NCBI GenBank assembly: GCA_944386225.1
Contig: CALXAH010000008.1
Location: forward strand, 1 to 64,000
DNA: 64,000 bases
Direction: 5' to 3'
Source of the DNA: an uncultured Gemmiger sp.
Lineage (GTDB): Bacteria > Bacillota > Clostridia > Oscillospirales > Ruminococcaceae
Of this stretch, positions 30,612-38,910 are shown piece by piece. Under the pieces are notes generated by a model, which searched no databases, was not told where the DNA came from, and saw nothing but the letters and a program-made list of their open reading frames with translations. Position 1 is the stretch's first letter, and the number at the start of each line of letters is the position of its first letter. The translations under genes were made by a program, and so were the position numbers.

Positions 30612-31084
30612 ACGACCAGAAAGCACGCCGGTGCGCCTGCGGCGCCCCCCTTGACGGGAAAAGCAACAAGTGCGCTGCCTGCAGGAAGGCGGCAGCAACG
30701 GAAAAACGAAAGAAGTGGAAGGAGAACCACATGGGATATGTAACTTGCGATATCTGCGGGCAGCCCTTCATTACAGTGATCTATCCGGCAGGCAGCAGCC
30801 GGAAGACGGCGACCCACTGTTCCAAATGCAGGCCGCTGATCGGCGCAGCAAGACGAAAAGCAGCCCGTGAAGCAGCTGAACAGAAGGCCGGAACAGGCCG
30901 TATTATCCGGCTGGCGGCTGCAGAAGGACCTCGGCGTCGCCCGATCGGGCCGGAGCCCAAAGGCGACAAGAACAGCCTGGAGCACGTTGTATGGGAGCTC
31001 CAGAAGCTGAATGCAGCGCGCCGTGAAAAAGGAGAATATCCTCTGAGTTACGGCGCATATGTCGCTATCCGGGACAAAGGCTGA
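30608..31084 (+). CDS. Zinc-ribbon phage protein
   Basis: 158 aa from ATG 30608, behind AAAGGAG. Two metal sites are likely: CACGAPLDGKSNKCAACRK at the start and CDICGQPF...HCSKCRPL in the middle. A basic Arg/Ala-rich linker follows. The last gene before a strong hairpin. Function unknown. Confidence 0.65.
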   Translation: MNDQKARRCACGAPLDGKSNKCAACRKAAATEKRKKWKENHMGYVTCDICGQPFITVIYPAGSSRKTATHCSKCRPLIGAARRKAAREAAEQKAGTGRIIRLAAAEGPRRRPIGPEPKGDKNSLEHVVWELQKLNAARREKGEYPLSYGAYVAIRDKG

Positions 31085-31103
31085 CTGCTTATAGTACAAA
31101 TTA

Positions 31104-31139
31104 AAACAAGGGGCGGCGGCCCCTTTTGGCCCCTTGTTT
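31104..31139 (+). other. Hairpin upstream of rep: terminator or origin candidate
   Basis: An outer stem AAACAAGGGGC (31104-31114) pairs with GCCCCTTGTTT (31129-31139); an alternative inner stem GGGGC/GCCCC is also possible. No clean T-run follows. It lies 46 bases before the HUH Rep start codon. Confidence 0.5.
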
Positions 31140-31184
31140 CGGCTCTTAACCTTACGACCACCATCATCCGGGAGGAAGAAAAAC

Positions 31185-31985
31185 ATGCCGTATCGGGAAA
31201 AAAGGATCTACTCCGGAGCCATGCTGGAGATCGAGCGGGTACACTGCACCAGCTGCGGGAGGATCATCGGCCGGCGCCCCCGGGGACTGCCCACGGGAAA
31301 AGCCCAGGCAAGGATCAACCTGCGCAACGCCCAACTGAAACTTGCCCGGCTCATGTGCGAGAACTTTTGCCGGGGAGACTATCACATCACCCTGACCTTC
31401 AGCCAGACAATGACCCGGGAGCAGCAGGCCGAGGCCCTGGCCAAGCTGCTGCGGTGGCTGCGCCGTGCCTGCCGGAAAGCCGGCGGCGGCCGGTACGCGG
31501 ATGGGGACCTGCGGTACATCTGCGTGCGGGAGGACCGGGGCGTGCGGCCGCACTACCACCTGGTGTGCCAGGCGTTCGGCCTGATGGTGGACGAGCTGGC
31601 GGAGGCCTGGCCCTGGGGACGGGTGGAGATGGGGACCCTGGACGGCTGCCCGGACTACGGCTGGCTGGCCCGGTATCTCACCAAGCAGGAGGACCAGGAC
31701 AAGGGCCGTAAGCGATGGAGCCAGTCAAAAAACCTGCGCCCGCCCTATATGCCCGAACCGAAGATCCTAAAGCGCAAGGCACTGTCCTACCGCCCGAAGG
31801 TCCCGAAGGACTACTATGCCCTGACCCACTACCGCAACGCCACGGCTGGCGGGTATGAGTGGGAGTACATCATCTGCATCCGCAAGGATCGCAAACAGGA
31901 GCTGCCGCTGGACATCCAGGAGCAGCTGGACCAGGCCGGCTGCTGGAGCGCCTACACCGAGGATATGGAGCAGACAGGCCTCTGA
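31185..31985 (+). CDS. HUH-type rolling-circle replication-associated protein
   Basis: 266 aa from ATG 31185, behind GGGAGGAAG. Motifs in order: a Cys pair (CTSCGR); motif I strand YHITLTFS; motif II RPHYHLVCQ, the HxH metal site; and motif III with Tyr in YGWLARYLTKQ. This is the layout of HUH nucleases of the Rep/gpII type found in Firmicutes phages and plasmids. Such proteins nick the origin and covalently hold the 5' end. It is the only initiator candidate in the prophage. Terminator-like and promoter-like sequences follow before the terminase genes. Confidence 0.75.
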   Translation: MPYREKRIYSGAMLEIERVHCTSCGRIIGRRPRGLPTGKAQARINLRNAQLKLARLMCENFCRGDYHITLTFSQTMTREQQAEALAKLLRWLRRACRKAGGGRYADGDLRYICVREDRGVRPHYHLVCQAFGLMVDELAEAWPWGRVEMGTLDGCPDYGWLARYLTKQEDQDKGRKRWSQSKNLRPPYMPEPKILKRKALSYRPKVPKDYYALTHYRNATAGGYEWEYIICIRKDRKQELPLDIQEQLDQAGCWSAYTEDMEQTGL

Positions 31986-32086
31986 TCGCTGCGAAAGTTC
32001 GCAGAAAAAAACAGAAAAGCCGGATCCTACAGATTTGCCTTTTTACACGCGGGCGAATCCTATAGGCGCCGGGAACAAACAGGCTG

Positions 32087-32110
32087 GGCCGATTGGTCAC
32101 GGCCTTTTTT
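32087..32110 (+). terminator. Probable terminator of the early operon
   Basis: A short stem GGCCG (32087-32091) with CGGCC (32100-32104) is followed by TTTTTTT. The stem is short but the T-tract is long. Confidence 0.5.
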
Positions 32111-32135
32111 TGCTGCCAAATTGAAAATAAGGGGC

Positions 32136-32164
32136 TTGACATTAACTGGTCTCTCAACCAAAAT
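32136..32164 (+). promoter_or_regulatory. Possible late promoter
   Basis: A consensus TTGACA (32136-32141) lies 17 bp before CAAAAT (32159-32164), a poor -10. It precedes the terminase genes, and a weak -10 would suit an activator-dependent late promoter. Confidence 0.3.
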
Positions 32165-32208
32165 ACCAAAAATTTGAAAAGCCGGCGGGCAGAAGGAGGC
32201 GGGGCAAG

Positions 32209-32844
32209 GTGGCATCGGCCGGCGGGAAGAAACGGAAATACCGAGATAACACCGTGAAAGGCAAACGCCGCGGCAGTAAGTGGCCCGCCGAGATAAAGAC
32301 AGCGGCGCTGTGCGATCTGCTGGTAAACAACAACCTGAGCCAGGTAGCGGCCCGGTACGGTGTGCCGGAAAGCACGCTGCGTACCTGGGAGACAGAGGCC
32401 AGGCAAAAAGGCGCATCGGAAAAGCGGGATCTCTTTGCCGAGGCGCGGGCCGCGCGGCTTCGGGAGATCAATCACCTGGCAGCCGCCGGCGCTCGGGCCA
32501 GCGTGAAATACATCCACCGTCGCTTGGAGCTGTCCGCCCGGGATGCGGAGATCCAGGAGGCTATCACCCAGCGTATAGACCAGGCGGCCGGTGTGACCGT
32601 AGACGAGTCCGGCGTGCAGATCGGTGCGCAGCAGCATCTAGATCCGGCAGAAAAGGATCTTCTGGAGGCTATGGCTGGCCGGCACAAGCCCATGGGCGAT
32701 TTCGCCGCCGCCAACTACCTGCGTGCCCTGGTGAGCGTCACCGACCGGGCGGCGAAGATGCTGGGGGAGGATGTGCCGGAGGAGGAGAGCCTGCAGGTGC
32801 GGGTGAGCCTGTTCGAGGATGAGGAGGAAGACGGTGATACTTGA
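32209..32844 (+). CDS. Terminase small subunit
   Basis: 211 aa from a GTG with an AAGGAGGCGGGG site. A basic N-terminus precedes a helix-turn-helix (NNLSQVAARYGVPESTLRTW), as in small terminases that recognise the packaging site. A helical oligomerisation region and a very acidic tail (LFEDEEEDGDT) follow; the tail probably contacts the large subunit. It lies immediately upstream of the large terminase. Assigned from features plus position. Confidence 0.8.
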   Translation: MASAGGKKRKYRDNTVKGKRRGSKWPAEIKTAALCDLLVNNNLSQVAARYGVPESTLRTWETEARQKGASEKRDLFAEARAARLREINHLAAAGARASVKYIHRRLELSARDAEIQEAITQRIDQAAGVTVDESGVQIGAQQHLDPAEKDLLEAMAGRHKPMGDFAAANYLRALVSVTDRAAKMLGEDVPEEESLQVRVSLFEDEEEDGDT

Positions 32845-34249
32845 CCTGAAGGTCACCCGCCGGCAGCGGGCTTTTATCGAAGCCCGGGCGGACGAAGTCC
32901 TGTTCGGCGGCGCCGCGGGCGGCGGCAAGAGCTACGGCCAGCTCATTGACGCTCTGGTCTACGCCTTGCGGTATCCCGGCAGCAAGCAGCTGCTGCTGCG
33001 GCGCACCTATCCGGATCTGGAGCGCAGCCTGGTGCTGGAGCACCTGAAGATCTTCCCTTTGCGGCACGGATACAGCTACAACAGCAGCACACACCGGGGG
33101 GCGTTTGCCAATGGCAGCCGGCTGGAGTTCGGCTACTGCGATAGCGAAAAGGACGTATACCGGTACCAGGGCGCGGAGTACGACGTGATCCGGTTCGACG
33201 AGCTGACCCATTTCACCGAGTTCCAGTACCTGTACCTGCTTAGCCGGCTGCGCGGCGTGACCTCCTATCCCCGCAGCGTGCGCAGCAGTACGAACCCGGG
33301 AGGCGTAGGCCATGCCTGGGTAAAGGAGCGGTTTGTGGACATCGGCCCGCCGGATCAGGTGCATCGGGTGGTGGACGACCGGGGAAACGCGAGTACCCGG
33401 ATTTTCCTGCCCAGCCGGATCACCGACAACAGGCCACTCATGAAAGGCGATCCGGACTACCTGAATCGCCTGGAACGGCTGCCGGAGCGGGAGCGGAAGG
33501 CTCTGCTGAATGGAGAGTGGGACCTGACCGACGGCCAGTATTTTGCTGAGTTCCGCCGCGACCGGCACGTCTACCGGCCGGACGCGGTGGAGCTGCCGGC
33601 GCATTGGCGGCGGTTTGTGGCCATCGACTATGGCATGGATATGCTGGCGGCCTACTGGATCGCCCTCTCGCCGGCCCGCCGCGCCTATGTATACCGGGAG
33701 GTGTATGAGGGCCGGGACAACGGCATGGGCGCCAATGGGCGCGGCCACATTGCCAGCGCCGCCGCCCGGCGGCTGCGGGAGGAGACGCCGAAAGACGAGA
33801 CGATCTACAGCTGGCTGGCGCCGCCGGACCTCTGGAACCGCAACCGGGACACCGGACGATCCACAGCAGAAATCTTTTCGGAGACGGGGGTGATGCTGAC
33901 CCCTGCCTCCAACGATCGGGTGCACGGCTGGCGGGCGGTGCATGAATGGCTGGCGGATATAACCCTTGAGGACGGCAGCAGCGCCCCGGCACTGCAGATC
34001 TCCGAGAGCTGCCCGAACCTGATCCGCTGCCTGCCGGCGCTGCAGTATGACAGCCGCAACCCGGAGGACGCGGCCAAGGACCCCCACGAGATCACTCACG
34101 CGCCGGATGCGCTGCGGGCCTTCTGTGTGACCCATGCCAGCCCCGCCGCTGAGCCGGAAAAAGAGACCCACACACTGGAGAAGGCGTTCAACCTGGGCAG
34201 GCACCCGGAGGACGTCCTGGGGAAAGGAGACGAGATCCATGTACTTTGA
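32834..34249 (+). CDS. Terminase large subunit
   Basis: 471 aa from GTG 32834, which has GAGGAGGAAG just upstream; an in-frame ATG at 32819 lacks a site. It is the ATPase-nuclease motor that packages DNA. Walker A FGGAAGGGKS is at residues 24-33 and Walker B VIRFDE at 118-123. STNPGGVGHAWVKERF and the downstream RNase H-like nuclease start (RRFVAIDYGMD) are typical. It overlaps the small subunit by 11 bases. Confidence 0.95.
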   Translation: MILDLKVTRRQRAFIEARADEVLFGGAAGGGKSYGQLIDALVYALRYPGSKQLLLRRTYPDLERSLVLEHLKIFPLRHGYSYNSSTHRGAFANGSRLEFGYCDSEKDVYRYQGAEYDVIRFDELTHFTEFQYLYLLSRLRGVTSYPRSVRSSTNPGGVGHAWVKERFVDIGPPDQVHRVVDDRGNASTRIFLPSRITDNRPLMKGDPDYLNRLERLPERERKALLNGEWDLTDGQYFAEFRRDRHVYRPDAVELPAHWRRFVAIDYGMDMLAAYWIALSPARRAYVYREVYEGRDNGMGANGRGHIASAAARRLREETPKDETIYSWLAPPDLWNRNRDTGRSTAEIFSETGVMLTPASNDRVHGWRAVHEWLADITLEDGSSAPALQISESCPNLIRCLPALQYDSRNPEDAAKDPHEITHAPDALRAFCVTHASPAAEPEKETHTLEKAFNLGRHPEDVLGKGDEIHVL

Positions 34250-34499
34250 GCTGATCGCTGCACCGGCACTCATGCTGCTGGCGGGGACGCTGTCGGCCTT
34301 TGGCGCCATCGTAGCGTACCGCTGCGGCGTGCGGGACGGAAGGGCCCTGGATAAAGGCGAGCCGCTGCCGCCTGCCGTGCGGCTGCCGGCGAAGAAGGAG
34401 GCGCAAAGCGCCGAAGATGCGCGCTGGGATACGATCCTGGCCAATCTGGAAGCCTATGACGGAAGCAGCACAGGCCAGAAGGAGGTGCCGCCGGTATGA
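34239..34499 (+). CDS. Small single-helix membrane protein
   Basis: 86 aa from ATG 34239, behind AAAGGAGA. One hydrophobic helix at about residues 6-27 (APALMLLAGTLSAFGAIVAY), then a polar tail. It lies between the terminase and connector genes, overlapping both slightly. Function unknown; possibly virion- or membrane-associated. Confidence 0.6.
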   Translation: MYFELIAAPALMLLAGTLSAFGAIVAYRCGVRDGRALDKGEPLPPAVRLPAKKEAQSAEDARWDTILANLEAYDGSSTGQKEVPPV

Positions 34500-35008
34500 C
34501 CTATGGCGAAGCGAAAACACGGGTCCTGAAGCTTATGGACGAGCTCAAGCCGAAAAGCGATCTCACCGGCAAGCTGCCCGGCTTTTTCGATGCCGGGCAG
34601 AAGGAGGTGGCGCTGTACTGTCCCATCTGGCGCACCCGGGAGTATGAGGCAGATACGCCCCGGGTGCTGCCGGAGGACTGCCTGGAGCCCGGCGCGGTGC
34701 TGGCAGCCGGAAAGGTGGTATGCAGCTGGCCGCAGGGGCGCAGCTGGGAGCTGCCGGAGACCTTCACCCTGCGCTACCAGGCGAGGCCCAAAACCATCAC
34801 CGAGAGCACATCCGAAAGTGAACCTCTGGAGGTCAGCGAGGAGGCCGCGCAGGCAGTGATCCTGTATGTGGCGGCCAAGTGCCAGGAGATGGAGCACGAC
34901 CAACGCTTTTTTCAAAACTTTTTCGCCGAGTACCAGGGGGCGCTGGCCAACCTGTCGGACCGGGTGGCCGGCGCGGCCTATGTGATCCCGGCGGAGATCG
35001 ACATCTGA
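34496..35008 (+). CDS. Putative head-tail adaptor protein
   Basis: 170 aa, start overlapping the previous stop region, with AAGGAGGTG upstream. Helical ends flank a beta middle, and the pattern (YGEAKTRVLKLMDELKP ... AAQAVILYVAAKCQEMEHDQ) resembles gp4/gp6-like adaptors that sit below the portal of short-tailed phages. Assigned mainly from neighbours: terminase before, nozzle-like and portal genes after. Confidence 0.55.
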   Translation: MTYGEAKTRVLKLMDELKPKSDLTGKLPGFFDAGQKEVALYCPIWRTREYEADTPRVLPEDCLEPGAVLAAGKVVCSWPQGRSWELPETFTLRYQARPKTITESTSESEPLEVSEEAAQAVILYVAAKCQEMEHDQRFFQNFFAEYQGALANLSDRVAGAAYVIPAEIDI

Positions 35009-35023
35009 CGGGAGGGCAGCGGA

Positions 35024-36928
35024 ATGGCATACAAGCAGGTCAAGCTGCCCAGCGCCAGTGCCCCGGCCATCAGCCAGGTGCGGATCGAGGACTTTCTGGG
35101 GGTGGATTTTACCAACCAGCCCAGTACCGTGGATGAGGTCCGAAGCCCGGACGCCACCAACATGATCCGCTCGGTGCCCGGCAAGGTGCGCAAACGGATG
35201 GGCTGGCACACGGTGGGCAAGGTCGCCGGGCGGGTGAACGGGTGGCACGCCCTGTATGACAAACCGCCGCTGGTCCATGCCGGGACAGTGCTCTTCCAGC
35301 TGCCTCTCGGTATGGCGGGGATCGACAAAGAGGGCGGTGCGCCGGTGCAGCTGTACGAGGGCATGGCGGATGACCGCAGCAGCAGCTGGGAGCTGGCCGG
35401 AAAACTCTACATCGCAGACGGCAAGGCGCTGCTGGTATATGACGGTGAGACCGTCAAGACCGCCCAGAGCCTGGCCCGGGTGCCCATCCTGACCATCGCC
35501 AAGCCGCCGGCCGGCGGCGGGCAGACCTACGAGGACCTGAACCTGCTGCAGCCCAGGTTCGAGGAGGATTTTCTGGGGGACGGGGCGGCCAAGGTATACC
35601 AGCTCAGCTTTGGCGGATTGGACGATACCCCGGTGGAGGTGCAGATCCTGCAAGCAGACGGGACCTGGCAGAACATGGCCGAGAACAGCGGGTTTTCGGT
35701 CAACCGCGAGACCGGTCAGATCACCTTTACCACCGCCCCGGCCAAAAGCCCGGTGAGCGGGCAGGACAATGTGAAGATCATCGCCTCCCGCACAGTGGAG
35801 GGGTACGCTGACCGGATCAACAAATGCCGTACCGGCATCCTCTTCGGGGTGAACGGCGCGGCCGACAGGCTGTTCCTGACCCGGAACCCGGACGCCGACT
35901 TTATCCACTATGACTGGTACAGCGGGCAGAACGACCCCACCTACTGGGGCGACACCGCCTATGCCACCCTGGGGCAGAGCGACAGTCCGATCGTGGGCTA
36001 CAGCATCGTCAACGCCCGGCTGGCGGCGCACAAGAGCGCCACCGCCAACGAGCGCAACGTGATCGTGCGGGAGGGCAACCTGCAGGACTCCAAGCCCAGT
36101 TTCCCCATCGTGAACATGCTGCAGGGCGAGGGGGCGGTGGGGCCCTACAGCTTTGCCTACCTGACCACCGAGCCGCTGTTTTTGACCCGGCTGGGGCTTT
36201 ACGCCCTGACCACCGCCGACATCACCGGCGAAAAATACGCCCAGCAGCGCAGCTTTTACCTGAATGGAAAGCTGCTGACGGAACCCGACCTGGAGGACGC
36301 CTTTGCCCTGGTCTACAAGGACATGTACTGGCTGGCGGTGAACGGGAAAGTTTACATCCTGGATGGGCTGCAGGCAGTCACCACCGACCGGAGCGCCCCC
36401 TATTCCACCAGGCAGTATGCGGGCTTTTACCTGACCAATGTGCCCGCCCGGGTGCTCTGGCAGGAGGACGGCATCCTGTACTTCGGCAGCAGCGACGGGG
36501 CGCTGAGGGCGTTTTATACCGACACCCAGGCACTGAGCAGCTACAGCGACGACGGTACGCCGATCTACGCCTGCTGGCAAACGCCCTATCTGCTGGGCAA
36601 AAACTTCTACCGCAGCAAGACCTTCAGCCGGTTCAGCGTGGGGCTGGCCACATCGGTGGCCACCAGCATCCGCGCGCTGGCGCAGGTGGAGGGGATCTGG
36701 GAGGAGCTTTTCCACGATACTGACAGTGCCCGGTATTTCAGTTGGGCGAATTTCTCCTGGGCGAATTTTTCCTGGAGCAGCGACACCACGCCGCGCACCA
36801 TCGGCGAGAAGATCCGGATCAAGAAGGTGGACAAGGCGGCCTTCCGGGTGGAAAACGGGGAGCTGGACCAGCCTTTTGGCCTGGAGAATCTGAGCATCGA
36901 GTTTGTGGAGACCGGATACTACCGGTAA
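35024..36928 (+). CDS. Putative tail nozzle/hub beta-propeller protein
   Basis: 634 aa, GGGAGGG site. The N-terminal region FLGVDFTNQPSTVDEVRSPD...NMIRSVPGKVRKRMGW is the start seen in many Firmicutes phage beta-propeller tail proteins. Repeated aromatic-rich strands follow. Residues about 570-590 contain a tandem FSWANFSWANFSW. It most likely forms the tube or nozzle of a short tail. It lies between the adaptor and portal genes. Exact role is inferred. Confidence 0.65.
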   Translation: MAYKQVKLPSASAPAISQVRIEDFLGVDFTNQPSTVDEVRSPDATNMIRSVPGKVRKRMGWHTVGKVAGRVNGWHALYDKPPLVHAGTVLFQLPLGMAGIDKEGGAPVQLYEGMADDRSSSWELAGKLYIADGKALLVYDGETVKTAQSLARVPILTIAKPPAGGGQTYEDLNLLQPRFEEDFLGDGAAKVYQLSFGGLDDTPVEVQILQADGTWQNMAENSGFSVNRETGQITFTTAPAKSPVSGQDNVKIIASRTVEGYADRINKCRTGILFGVNGAADRLFLTRNPDADFIHYDWYSGQNDPTYWGDTAYATLGQSDSPIVGYSIVNARLAAHKSATANERNVIVREGNLQDSKPSFPIVNMLQGEGAVGPYSFAYLTTEPLFLTRLGLYALTTADITGEKYAQQRSFYLNGKLLTEPDLEDAFALVYKDMYWLAVNGKVYILDGLQAVTTDRSAPYSTRQYAGFYLTNVPARVLWQEDGILYFGSSDGALRAFYTDTQALSSYSDDGTPIYACWQTPYLLGKNFYRSKTFSRFSVGLATSVATSIRALAQVEGIWEELFHDTDSARYFSWANFSWANFSWSSDTTPRTIGEKIRIKKVDKAAFRVENGELDQPFGLENLSIEFVETGYYR

Positions 36929-36941
36929 GGGGGGAAAAGAC

Positions 36942-38654
36942 GTGGAGCAAACCGACATCTGGGAGAAGTACGAGGCCGGGAAGGCCCAGCACCACGCGGT
37001 GGGGATGTACAGCCAGGTGGACCGGTGTCACCGCTTTTACGAGGGCGACCAGTGGCACGGCATGAAGACCGGCGGCGAGGAGCTGCCCAGCCTGAATTTT
37101 ATCAAGCCCATCTGCCGCTACCAGTACAGCACGGTGGCGCTCAACGACACCGCGATCATCTACAGCAGCATGACGGCCGCGCCGGATGTACAGAGTATCT
37201 GCGACCTGCTCACCGGTTTCGCCCGCGCCCAGTGGGAAAAGGGCAAGATGGACGCGAAAAAGTGGGCGCTACTGAAGAATGCCTGCATTACCGGCGACCA
37301 TTACCTGTACGTTTTTGACGAGCGGGCGCCCAGTGAAAGCGTGGTGCAGGATCTCACCCCCAAGCTGCAGATGCGGCTCATCGACAAGGATGATGTCTAC
37401 CTGGCGGACGAGCAGGAGAGCGACCTGCAGCGGCAGCGCTGGATCATTCTGGCCGAGCGCCGGGATGTGGAGGAACTGCGCCGGCTGGCCAAGAATAACG
37501 GCGTCGCGGAGGAAGAAATCGAGAAGATTGTCGGTGATGAGGAGATCGAGACCGGTGCCGAGCCGGCCCGGGAAGTGCGCACCACCGATAAATGCACCAG
37601 CCTTTTGTACATGGCGCTGACCCAGGACGATGACGGAAACCCTGTGCTGCGCTACGCCCGCAGCACACGCTGCTGCATCTGGGATAAAGGAGACCTGAAA
37701 GGTATGCCGGTGTACCCGCTGGCGGCCATGCGCTGGGAGGACCGCCACCGCAGTGCCCGGGGCATCGGCGTGGTGGAGCGTCTGATCCCCAATCAGATCG
37801 AGGTCAACAAGACCCTGGCCCGCCGCAGTCTGGTGGTCAAGCGGTATGGCTATCCTACCGCCGTGGTGGATGACCAGGCGGTCCTCAACCCGAGCGAGCT
37901 GGCCAAGGTAGGCAGCACTCTCCGGGTGCAAAATCTGAGCACCCGGCCCATTACCAGCCTGGTACAGTATCTTACTCCCGCGCCCATGGGCGGCGACGCC
38001 GCGGCCCTGGAAGCAGAGGTCCTGACCCAGAGCCGGGAGCTGGAGGGCGCCGGCGAGGCGGCCACAGGCCAGGTAGACCCCACACAGGCCAGCGGCGAGG
38101 CGATCAAGGCCGCCCGGGACCAGAGCGCCATGGTGCTCAATGACCAGGCGGCGGCTTATAAGCAATTTGTGGAGGATCTGGCCGCCATCTGGTACTGGCT
38201 CTGGGTCGTGTACAGTCCGTTTGGCCTGCAGGTGGAATACACCGACACCGACGGCCGGCAAGTGAGCGCTATCCTGGACGCGCAGCGCCTGCATGATCTG
38301 GATGTGGACATTAAGATCGATGTGAGCCCCACCGACCCTTACAGCATCCTGAGCCGGCAGATGGCGCTGGAAAATGCGCTGGCTCAAGGGCACATCACAT
38401 TTGAGGAGTATGTGGAGGCCCTGGACGCGGATAGCGGCGTGCCGAAAGCAAAGCTGCAGGCCATACTGGACAAGCGAAAGGCTGTAGCCAAGACTGCGCC
38501 TGCGGCGCCGCAGGAGACGCCGGCTGCTGCCCAAACCACAGACATACCGGCAGAGGCTGGTGGCGCAGTGCAGCCGGCCGGGCCGGGGCAGCTCCCGCCC
38601 GAGCTGCTGGCGGCTTTGATGGGAGGTGACGCCAATGCTCTGCCCCCTATGTAA
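36942..38654 (+). CDS. Portal protein
   Basis: 570 aa from GTG 36942, behind AAGGGGGGAAAA. The portal forms the dodecameric DNA channel of the head. Evidence: the start with FYEGDQWHG and LNFIKPICRYQYST; the middle WEDRHRSARGIGVVERLIPN and QIEVNKTLARR; the region GQVDPTQASGEAIKAARDQS; and a Pro/Ala-rich tail. This pattern matches P22-like portal families of Firmicutes podoviruses. It lies upstream of scaffold and coat genes, as expected. Confidence 0.85.
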   Translation: MEQTDIWEKYEAGKAQHHAVGMYSQVDRCHRFYEGDQWHGMKTGGEELPSLNFIKPICRYQYSTVALNDTAIIYSSMTAAPDVQSICDLLTGFARAQWEKGKMDAKKWALLKNACITGDHYLYVFDERAPSESVVQDLTPKLQMRLIDKDDVYLADEQESDLQRQRWIILAERRDVEELRRLAKNNGVAEEEIEKIVGDEEIETGAEPAREVRTTDKCTSLLYMALTQDDDGNPVLRYARSTRCCIWDKGDLKGMPVYPLAAMRWEDRHRSARGIGVVERLIPNQIEVNKTLARRSLVVKRYGYPTAVVDDQAVLNPSELAKVGSTLRVQNLSTRPITSLVQYLTPAPMGGDAAALEAEVLTQSRELEGAGEAATGQVDPTQASGEAIKAARDQSAMVLNDQAAAYKQFVEDLAAIWYWLWVVYSPFGLQVEYTDTDGRQVSAILDAQRLHDLDVDIKIDVSPTDPYSILSRQMALENALAQGHITFEEYVEALDADSGVPKAKLQAILDKRKAVAKTAPAAPQETPAAAQTTDIPAEAGGAVQPAGPGQLPPELLAALMGGDANALPPM

Positions 38655-38814
38655 AACCCAGATGCGGATCACTGCCACGCGCACTACGGTGACCGGGGAC
38701 GAAAGCCCCGACACGGTCACCCGAGTGTTTATCGAGCAGGATCTTACCTGCCGAAACCCGGCCTGCAGCCAGTGTGGCAAGGTCGTGGAGACGGTAAAGA
38801 CCCAAATCAAATAA
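38635..38814 (+). CDS. Small zinc-ribbon protein
   Basis: 59 aa from ATG 38635, behind GGGAGGTGAC, overlapping the portal end. CPLCKTQM and CRNPACSQCGK give a four-cysteine ribbon. Similar small ribbons follow portal genes in other Firmicutes phages. Function unknown. Confidence 0.65.
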   Translation: MLCPLCKTQMRITATRTTVTGDESPDTVTRVFIEQDLTCRNPACSQCGKVVETVKTQIK

Positions 38815-38910
38815 GGCAACCGCCCGGTGCGCCGGGCTGGAATATCGCAGGCAACGCGGAAAAATCCACTTTCGCAGGAACAGCGGAAAAATCCAGAAAG
38901 GACATACATC

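Noticed and set aside
34454-36958. Very long minus-strand open frame opposite the connector and nozzle genes (834 codons)
   Set aside because: It is a GC-rich shadow: the plus strand has coupled genes with ribosome sites and family motifs, while the minus frame gives a low-complexity Gly/His/Arg/Leu-rich protein without recognisable motifs.
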